Part shown: positions 1 through 6,592 of the stretch, piece after piece | How positions within the stretch are numbered: position 1 is the first letter of the stretch | How the letters are laid out: each line of letters begins with the position of its first letter | Origin: Candidatus Dormiibacterota bacterium | GTDB lineage: Bacteria; Chloroflexota; Dormibacteria; UBA8260 | DNA length: 6,592 nt | Direction: 5' to 3' | NCBI GenBank assembly: GCA_955652455.1 | Contig: CATPBU010000226.1 | Location: 1-6,592 of the forward strand | The notes under the pieces: model-generated | Database searches by the model: none | What the model was told of the DNA's origin: nothing | The model's input: the letters and a program-made list of their open reading frames with translations, nothing else | Program-made: the position numbers and the translations under genes

Positions 1-1781
<1,781 letters not shown>

Positions 1782-1820
1782 GCAGCGCAGCGCACTCAGC
1801 AGCCAGCCGAAGACCATCCG
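1782..1820. other. Short spacer between two convergent genes
   Basis: These 39 bases separate the stop of the plus-strand YyaL-like gene (1779-1781) from the stop of the minus-strand PLP-enzyme gene (1821-1823). The only inverted repeat I see is CTGAG (1778-1782) with CTCAG (1795-1799). That gives a 5-bp stem with a 12-base loop and no T-tract on either strand. I do not call it an intrinsic terminator. Termination may be Rho-dependent, or transcripts may run into each other as antisense. Confidence 0.6.
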
Positions 1821-3245
1821 TCAGAACTGTCCGCAGCCTGCGGAGTGTCCCGCCGTCTCCAGCGCTGGCAGGGCATCGAAGCGTGGCCACGTCCGTGCAT
1901 CCGTGACCGGGAGGAAGTCACCGGTATGCACGTCCTGCGCATAGGCCAGCCGCGGGCCGCGCTCGATCAGCTCGCCCATCGCGGCGATGAGCGCCTCGAC
2001 GTCCCTCTCGGTGGTGCCCATGCCGAACGACGCCCGCACCGCTCCCGGGATGCCGGCGCGTTCGCCGCGGCGCAGCGAGCTGCGGACGGAGTCGGCGGCG
2101 GCGGCGTCGATGCCGAGCAGGTGGGTGATGTATGGGTGAGCGCAGAAACAGCCGTGCCGGACGCCGATCGCGTACTCGGCACTGAGCGCGGCCGCCACCA
2201 GGGCGTGGTGCAGACCGTCGACGGTGAACGTCACGACGCCGAGGCGGTCGACATCGGGTCCGTCCCAGAGGCGCAGCCTCTTCACCCCGGGCAAATCGGC
2301 GAACCCGGCGTCGGCGCGCGCCAGCAGGTCGCGCTCATGCTCGGCGATGCGATTCATCCCCACTGCCGCCAGGGTGGTCGCTGCGACGCCCAGCGCGATC
2401 GCGCCGATGACGTTGGGACTCCCCGCCTCGAGCCGGTCCGGCATGCCCGTCCAGAGCACGTCGTCAACGGTGACGAAGTCGACAGCGCCTCCCCCCGCGA
2501 GCAGCGGCTCGGCGTCCGCCACGAGCGCGGTGCGCACCACCAGCGCGCCGGCACCGAACGGCGCGTACATCTTGTGCCCGCTCAGCGCCAGGCAGTCGAC
2601 ATCCATCGCGGCCATGTCGATGGTGCGATGGGGCGCCAGCTGGGCGGCGTCGACGCTGATGAGCGCGCCGTGGGTGTGCGCGATCCTCGCCATCTCGGCG
2701 ACGGGCATCACCTCGCCGGTGACGTTGCTGGCACCGGTGACGGCGACAACGGCGATGCGGCCCGCCGCGGACGCGAGCGCAGCCTCCATCGAGGCAAGCA
2801 GCGCGGCCGGTGAACGCGGCGGCGGCAGGTGCTGGACGGGGCCCAGCCGCCGCCAGGGCAGCATGTTGGCGTGGTGCTCGATCTCGGTGGTGAGAACCAC
2901 CGCGCCGGGCGGGATGCGCAGACACGCTGCCAGGTGGTTGACGGCGTCGGTCGTGTTGCGGACAAAAACGACCGAATCATCGCGTCGTGCGCCGACGAAT
3001 GCCCCCACCGCCTGTCGCGCCGCCTCGTACAGTCTGGTCGAGACCTGCGAGAGGTGGCCCGCACCGCGGTGGACGCTGCTGTACCACGGCAGGACATCGT
3101 TGACGGCGGCCACCACCGCGTCGAGGGCCGGCGTGCTCGCAGCGCAGTCGAGGTTGACGTAGCGCCGCCGAGTACCATCGGCAAGGGGCACCTCGATGCC
3201 CGCGCCGCACAGCTTTGGCCATGCCCGCACGCTGCTGATCACCAC
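1821..3245 (-). CDS. SufS-like PLP enzyme (aminotransferase class V fold, putative cysteine desulfurase/lyase)
   Basis: A 474-residue fold-type I PLP enzyme of aminotransferase class V, closest in motifs to group II cysteine desulfurases, which move sulfur from cysteine to an active-site Cys. Visible landmarks are NLDCAAST (31-38), SSVHRG (56-61), RNTTDAVN (96-103), EIEHHANMLPW (121-131, PLP-stacking His), SVDAAQ (197-202, Asp199 to the PLP nitrogen), SGHKMYAP (222-229, Lys225 Schiff-base lysine), GSPN (275-278), GCFCAHP (365-371, Cys368 at the SufS catalytic position) and VRASFGMGTT (403-412, Arg404 substrate carboxylate). At 474 residues it is longer than the usual ~400: the Cys-to-Arg segment is about 36 residues against about 15 in E. 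coli SufS, and a ~45-residue tail ends in CGQF. It starts with GTG at 3245 or the adjacent GTG at 3242, 35 bases after hutI. No sufBCD, sufE or sufU is nearby. A lyase, epimerase-like or other PLP function is also possible. Fold is sure; substrate is not. Confidence 0.88.
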   Translation of the reverse strand: MVISSVRAWPKLCGAGIEVPLADGTRRRYVNLDCAASTPALDAVVAAVNDVLPWYSSVHRGAGHLSQVSTRLYEAARQAVGAFVGARRDDSVVFVRNTTDAVNHLAACLRIPPGAVVLTTEIEHHANMLPWRRLGPVQHLPPPRSPAALLASMEAALASAAGRIAVVAVTGASNVTGEVMPVAEMARIAHTHGALISVDAAQLAPHRTIDMAAMDVDCLALSGHKMYAPFGAGALVVRTALVADAEPLLAGGGAVDFVTVDDVLWTGMPDRLEAGSPNVIGAIALGVAATTLAAVGMNRIAEHERDLLARADAGFADLPGVKRLRLWDGPDVDRLGVVTFTVDGLHHALVAAALSAEYAIGVRHGCFCAHPYITHLLGIDAAAADSVRSSLRRGERAGIPGAVRASFGMGTTERDVEALIAAMGELIERGPRLAYAQDVHTGDFLPVTDARTWPRFDALPALETAGHSAGCGQF

Positions 3246-3247
3246 AA

Positions 3248-3253
3248 CACCCT
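3248..3253 (-). promoter_or_regulatory. Weak Shine-Dalgarno for the SufS-like gene
   Basis: Read on the minus strand, AGGGTG lies just upstream of tandem GTG codons at 3245 and 3242. Its AGGG core sits 4 bases from the first GTG and 7 from the second, so spacing favours the second GTG and removes one residue. The match to the anti-SD is partial. The rest of the 35-base gap after the hutI stop shows no clear promoter or terminator. Confidence 0.4.
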
Positions 3254-3280
3254 ACGCCGCCGAGGCCCGTCGTGCGGAGA

Positions 3281-4525
3281 TCACTCGAGGGGTCCGGTCG
3301 TGCACCCGCCGACCACCACCTCCCCCGCCCTGATCACCGTGGAGACCGGGTTGGCGCCGAGGTGGTAGGCGACATCGATCCAGTGCGGTGTGGTGAGGAT
3401 CACGGTATCGCAGCGCAGTCCAGCCCGGAGGACGCCTCGGTCGGAAAGCTCGAGGGCAGTGGCGCCTCCCGACGTCGCCGCGACCAGCGCTTCCGCCGGG
3501 CTCAGACCAGCGCTGGCAACGGCGAGCGAGATCATCAGCGGCATCGATTCGGTGTACGACGTGCCCGGGTTGCAGTCGGTGGCGATGGCGACCGTGGCTC
3601 CGTTGGCGAGCAGCCGGGCTCCCGGCGGCGGCGGCCCGCCGAGCACCAGCGCTGCGCCGGGGAGGATGACGCCGGTGACCCCGGCGGCGGCGAGCGCGCG
3701 GAGGTCGTCATCGGTGGCGTGCTCGAGGTGGTCAGCGCTGGTGGCGCGCACCTCGGCGGCGAGCTGTGCGCCGCCGCTGTGGCTGCGCTGTTCCGCGTGC
3801 ACCTTGAGCGACATCCCCGCCGTCCGGGCCGCCAGCAGCACCCGGCGGCACTCCTCGACCGTGAATGCCTCCTCGTCGCAGTAGACGTCGCAGAAGGCGG
3901 CGCGCACCGCAGCCTCGCGGACGCCGCGCTCGCAGACATCGGCGATGAACTCGTCGCGGTCACCGTCGGGGATGGCATGCAGCGCCAGGTAGGTGGCGAT
4001 GGCATGGGGAAGATCGTCGCGCTCGTCGAGGGCGATCACGGCATCGAGCTGGCGCAGCTCAGCATCGTGCTCGAGTCCGTAGCCGCTTTTGACCTCGACC
4101 GTGGTGGTTCCGTGCTCGATCATCCGCCGCGCCCGGTGGCCGGCGGCTTCGCAGATCGTTCCCACCGACCCGGCGGCGGTGCTGCGCACCGTGCTGCGAA
4201 TGCCTCCGCCCCCACGGGCGATCTCCTCGTAGCTCACCCCCGATGAGCGAAGGGCGTACTCCTCGCCGCGGTCGCCCAGCCAGGCGATGTGAGTGTGCGC
4301 GTCGACGAACCCCGGGATGACAGCTGCGCCGTGTGCGTCGATGTCGATGACATCCGCGGTCAGCGGAGGGAACACCGCCCCACGCTGCGGCCCCGCGTAC
4401 GTGATGCGCTCGCCGGCGCACATCAGCACTGCGTCGATAATCACGCCTGGGGCAACGCCGCGAGCGGGATCACAGGTCACCAGAGCGCCGATGTCGCGCA
4501 CCACCAGCGTGATCGGGTCGCTCAC
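3281..4525 (-). CDS. hutI: Imidazolonepropionase
   Basis: Amidohydrolase-superfamily enzyme of histidine catabolism that opens the ring of 4-imidazolone-5-propanoate to give N-formimino-L-glutamate; cytoplasmic and metal-dependent. Numbering from an in-frame GTG at 4531, the motifs are PGFVDAHTHIAW (73-84; His79 and His81 metal ligands), SYEEIARGGGGI (100-111), GTTTVEVKSGYGL (141-153), LALHAIP (182-188), FCDVYCDEEAF (213-223), LKVHAEQ (242-248; His245), SADHLEH (265-271; His268), ATDCNPGTS (317-325; Asp319) and LGANPV (391-396). All the expected metal ligands are present. Length is 414-416 residues, normal for HutI (about 400-420). I prefer the GTG at 4525 because GTGA there overlaps the hutG stop TGA, a standard coupled junction; GTG at 4531 would add two residues and has no better ribosome binding site. 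It lies between hutG and the SufS-like gene and works in the same pathway as hutG and hutU. Confidence 0.96.
   Translation of the reverse strand: MSDPITLVVRDIGALVTCDPARGVAPGVIIDAVLMCAGERITYAGPQRGAVFPPLTADVIDIDAHGAAVIPGFVDAHTHIAWLGDRGEEYALRSSGVSYEEIARGGGGIRSTVRSTAAGSVGTICEAAGHRARRMIEHGTTTVEVKSGYGLEHDAELRQLDAVIALDERDDLPHAIATYLALHAIPDGDRDEFIADVCERGVREAAVRAAFCDVYCDEEAFTVEECRRVLLAARTAGMSLKVHAEQRSHSGGAQLAAEVRATSADHLEHATDDDLRALAAAGVTGVILPGAALVLGGPPPPGARLLANGATVAIATDCNPGTSYTESMPLMISLAVASAGLSPAEALVAATSGGATALELSDRGVLRAGLRCDTVILTTPHWIDVAYHLGANPVSTVIRAGEVVVGGCTTGPLE
4522..4525 (-). other. GTGA stop/start overlap joining hutG and hutI
   Basis: On the minus strand the four bases 4525-4522 read GTGA: GTG as the probable hutI start and TGA as the hutG stop. 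No purine-rich Shine-Dalgarno stands at good distance upstream, which fits translation of hutI by ribosomes finishing hutG. This is inferred from the sequence only. Confidence 0.65.
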
Positions 4526-5436
4526 GACCACACCGGGGCGTGCCTGCGCCCGACGAGGCCCGCGCAGAGGGCTGTCAACGAGGCCGCCATCAGACGGACA
4601 GTGATGCCGGCGACGTCGGCGAGCGCGTCGACCTCGCAGAAATCGACCGCCCCGACGTCCGGCTCGCGGCCGAGCAGCAGCGCGGCGCTGAGCAGGTCGT
4701 CGGGCGCGATCCCGCCAGGCAGGCTCGCCGGGCAGGCAGGCGCGGAACCCCTATCGACCACGTCGAGGTCCAGGTCCACGTAGATGGCGTCGGCACCGCA
4801 TCCGCGCAGCTTGGCGAGCGCGGAGGAGACAACCGCCTCAATCCCCCGGGCACGGACCTCGGCAACGTCATACACGTGGATGCCCTGGCTCACCGCCCAC
4901 GCCGCGTGATCGCGGGCGTTGCCGAGGGGATGGATGCCGACCTGGGCGACGCGCTCACCCGCGAGTCCCGACTCGATCAGCTCACGGACCGGCGTCCCGT
5001 TGGCTGAGGCGTTGACCACAGGGCGGCAGTCGTGATGCGCATCCAGGGTCAGCAGGCCCCACTGGCGATCGGGACGCGCGGCGCGCATGCCGAGGAATGC
5101 CGGCCGGGTCAGCGAGTTGTCGCCACCGACGACGGCAACGAGCCGTCCCGCCGCGGCGGCAGCGGCCACGGCGATCTCGATGCGAACGTGCGCGGCTGAC
5201 GCATCCGGCTCGTCACGATCGCCCTCGACATCCCCGGCGTCGCGGACCGCCAACTCCTCGATGTCGGCGGAGGTGCCGGCGTGCCAGGTGGGGAAACGCG
5301 CGAGCGCCTCGCGCAACGCCGGGGGCGTCGACCATGCTTGGGAGGGGCTGATCGACGCCTTCGAAATCGGTGCGCCGACCACAGTGATGTCTGGCGTCCC
5401 AGTGCAACCGCGGGCCAGCCACTCGCGCATGTTCAC
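4522..5436 (-). CDS. hutG: Formimidoylglutamase (arginase/agmatinase fold)
   Basis: A 304-residue ureohydrolase-family protein, probably hydrolysing N-formimino-L-glutamate to glutamate and formamide. N-terminal VVGAPISKASISPS (19-32) resembles the opening of Bacillus-type HutG proteins. The dinuclear-metal motifs follow: GGDNS (104-108), DAHHD (132-136; Asp132, His134, Asp136), NGTPVREL (146-153), QVGI (165-168), DLDLDVVD (221-228; Asp223 and Asp225), PGG (240-242) and CEVD (267-270; Glu268). The first motif is normally GGDHS in arginases and agmatinases; here Asn107 replaces the first metal-ligand His. The other ligands are intact, so I read the protein as an active enzyme. The GTG start at 5436 is favoured over the ATG at 5430 because GAGGA lies 6 bases upstream of the GTG. 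Position between hutU and hutI is the main reason to prefer FIGLU over agmatine or arginine as substrate. Confidence 0.9.
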   Translation of the reverse strand: MNMREWLARGCTGTPDITVVGAPISKASISPSQAWSTPPALREALARFPTWHAGTSADIEELAVRDAGDVEGDRDEPDASAAHVRIEIAVAAAAAAGRLVAVVGGDNSLTRPAFLGMRAARPDRQWGLLTLDAHHDCRPVVNASANGTPVRELIESGLAGERVAQVGIHPLGNARDHAAWAVSQGIHVYDVAEVRARGIEAVVSSALAKLRGCGADAIYVDLDLDVVDRGSAPACPASLPGGIAPDDLLSAALLLGREPDVGAVDFCEVDALADVAGITVRLMAASLTALCAGLVGRRHAPVWS

Positions 5437-5442
5437 CGCGTG

Positions 5443-5447
5443 TCCTC
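5443..5447 (-). promoter_or_regulatory. Ribosome binding site deciding the hutG start
   Basis: On the minus strand GAGGA occupies 5447-5443, overlapping the hutU stop TGA (5448-5446), followed by a 6-base spacer to GTG at 5436. The alternative ATG at 5430 would have a 12-base spacer, which is too long. The overlap of stop codon and Shine-Dalgarno suggests coupled translation of hutU and hutG. Confidence 0.7.
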
Positions 5448-6592
5448 AGGCGTCGCGCAGCATCGGGATTCGAACGCCGCGCTCGCGCGCCGCGGTGACC
5501 GCCTCCGCGTATCCGGCGTCCGCGTGACGCATCACACCGGTGGCGGGGTCGTTGCGCAGCACCAGCTCGATCCGCCGATCGGCAAGCTCGCTCCCGTCGC
5601 AGACCACCTGTGCCCCGGCGTGGATGGACCGACCGATGCCGACGCCGCCGCCGTGGTGCACCGCCACCCAGGTGGCACCGCTCGCGGTGTTCAGCAGCGC
5701 GTTGAGGATCGGCCAGTCGGCGATGGCGTCACTGCCGTCCTTCATTGCCTCGGTCTCGCGATACGGGGACGCGACGCTCCCGGAGTCGAGGTGGTCGCGG
5801 CCGATGACGATCGGTGCAGCCACCGCACCGCTGCGCACCAGCTCGTTAAAGCGCAGTCCGGCACGGTGGCGTTCGCCGGCGCCGAGCCAGCAGATTCTCG
5901 CCGGCAGGCCCTGGAATGCAACACGGTCACGGGCCAGACGCAGCCACCGGTGCAATGACTCCTGCTTGGGGAAGAGCTCGAGCAGGGCTGCGTCGGTGAC
6001 CGCGATGTCCCGCGCGTCGCCGCTGAGCGCCACCCACCGGAACGGGCCCCGACCCTCGCAGAACTGCGGGCGGATGTACGCGGGCACGAAGCCGGGGTAC
6101 GCGAAGGCATCCTCGTAGCCACCCTTCTGGGCCTCGGCGCGCAGAGAGTTCCCGTAGTCGAACACCTCAGCCCCACGCTCCTGGTAGCCGACCATCGCCC
6201 GGCAGTGGCTGGCCATCGCGCTGCGCGCCGCTTCGATGTACGTGTCGTGGTCACTTTCGCGCAGCCGCGCGGCGTCCTCCAGCGACATCCCGGCCGGAAC
6301 GTAGCTGAGTGGGTCATGGGCACTGGTCTGGTCGGTGACGACGTCGATGGCCACCCCGTCGGCGAGCAGCGCGGGCAGCGCCTCAGCGGCGTTGGCGACG
6401 ACACCGACCGAGAGTGCCCGACCCTCTTCGCGGGCCAGGTCGCAGCGGCGCACGGCGTCGTCGAGGTTGTCGGCGACCTCATCGAGGTAGCGCGTTTCCA
6501 GCCGGCGTCGCACCCGCACCGGGTCGACGTCGAAGCAGAGCGCGACGCCGTCGTTCATGGTCACCGCGAGTGGCTGCGCGCCGCCCATCCCG
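5446..6592 (-). CDS. hutU: Urocanate hydratase, C-terminal ~380 residues (5' end beyond window)
   Basis: Urocanase converts urocanate to 4-imidazolone-5-propanoate with tightly bound NAD+. The visible part begins at [11 protein letters not shown], part of the NAD-binding glycine loop, with a GGG codon in frame before the ATG at 6588. That ATG is therefore internal. Counting it as residue 1, the motifs are DQTSAHDPL (86-94), [10 protein letters not shown] (141-150), [16 protein letters not shown] (164-179), [11 protein letters not shown] (181-191), [10 protein letters not shown] (231-240), [14 protein letters not shown] (281-294), [10 protein letters not shown] (317-326), [12 protein letters not shown] (335-346) and [15 protein letters not shown] (352-366). 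Cys233 is 147 residues from the end, which corresponds to catalytic Cys410 of the 557-residue Pseudomonas putida enzyme. About 175-180 N-terminal residues lie outside the window. The stop TGA (5448-5446) is 9 bases before hutG. No damage is seen; assignment is firm. Confidence 0.97.
   Translation of the reverse strand, partial: GMGGAQPLAVTMNDGVALCFDVDPVRVRRRLETRYLDEVADNLDDAVRRCDLAREEGRALSVGVVANAAEALPALLADGVAIDVVTDQTSAHDPLSYVPAGMSLEDAARLRESDHDTYIEAARSAMASHCRAMVGYQERGAEVFDYGNSLRAEAQKGGYEDAFAYPGFVPAYIRPQFCEGRGPFRWVALSGDARDIAVTDAALLELFPKQESLHRWLRLARDRVAFQGLPARICWLGAGERHRAGLRFNELVRSGAVAAPIVIGRDHLDSGSVASPYRETEAMKDGSDAIADWPILNALLNTASGATWVAVHHGGGVGIGRSIHAGAQVVCDGSELADRRIELVLRNDPATGVMRHADAGYAEAVTAARERGVRIPMLRDA

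Noticed and set aside
1845..3368. Long plus-strand open frames (322, 312 and 179 codons) opposite the SufS-like gene
   Set aside because: They are antisense shadows of a high-GC gene: low-complexity Arg/Ala/Gly/His-rich translations with no recognisable motif, while the minus-strand frame carries a full set of PLP-enzyme motifs.
3272..4246. 324-codon plus-strand frame opposite hutI
   Set aside because: The minus-strand frame encodes an intact HutI with all metal ligands. The plus-strand translation is compositionally biased and resembles no family I know.
4522..5436. Agmatinase or arginase as the main identity of the ureohydrolase
   Set aside because: Its position between hutU and hutI, the N-terminal GAPISKASIS stretch and the DAHHD/NGTP pattern favour formimidoylglutamase, though substrate is not proven by sequence.
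5281..6118. Plus-strand frames of 225 and 192 codons opposite hutU
   Set aside because: Shadow frames of the strongly conserved urocanase coding sequence; no motifs of their own.
1821..6592. An ergothioneine or thiourocanate degradation cluster (hut-like genes with a sulfur enzyme)
   Set aside because: HutU shows canonical urocanase motifs, HutI and HutG are ordinary, and no ergothionase or desulfhydrase is visible. A cysteine-desulfurase-like protein alone does not support it.

Overview
The window is GC-rich coding DNA (roughly 70% G+C by eye) with almost no intergenic space. It holds five real genes. One runs on the plus strand and is cut by the left edge. Four lie head to tail on the minus strand, and the first of these is cut by the right edge. 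GTG start codons, strong third-position GC and short or overlapping gene junctions suggest a high-GC bacterium such as an actinobacterium or a Chloroflexota/Dormibacterota-like lineage. The sequence alone does not settle the phylum.

Left part (1-1781, plus strand): most of a YyaL/SPATA20-type protein, in which a thioredoxin-like DUF255 domain is followed by an (alpha/alpha)6-barrel domain. The reading frame is open to the window edge, so the first in-frame ATG (position 30) is internal. The gene converges on the minus-strand cluster with only 39 bases between the two stop codons.

Right part (1821-6592, minus strand, read right to left): hutU (urocanate hydratase, C-terminal two thirds), hutG (formimidoylglutamase, arginase fold), hutI (imidazolonepropionase), then a SufS-like PLP enzyme of aminotransferase class V. 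Junctions are a 9-base gap with a Shine-Dalgarno touching the hutU stop, a 4-base GTGA overlap, and a 35-base gap. This looks like one transcription unit.

Together HutU, HutI and HutG convert urocanate to 4-imidazolone-5-propanoate, then to N-formimino-L-glutamate, then to glutamate plus formamide. This is the one-step (Bacillus-type) ending of histidine catabolism. Histidine ammonia-lyase (HutH), which makes urocanate, is not in the window; beyond the right edge, upstream of hutU, is an obvious place to look. The role of the SufS-like enzyme at the end of the operon is unknown.

I found no mobile element, CRISPR array, RNA gene or clearly novel system. The points worth a second look are the SufS-like enzyme's unusual active-site loop, insertion and cysteine-bearing tail, and an Asn in place of the usual first metal-binding His in HutG.
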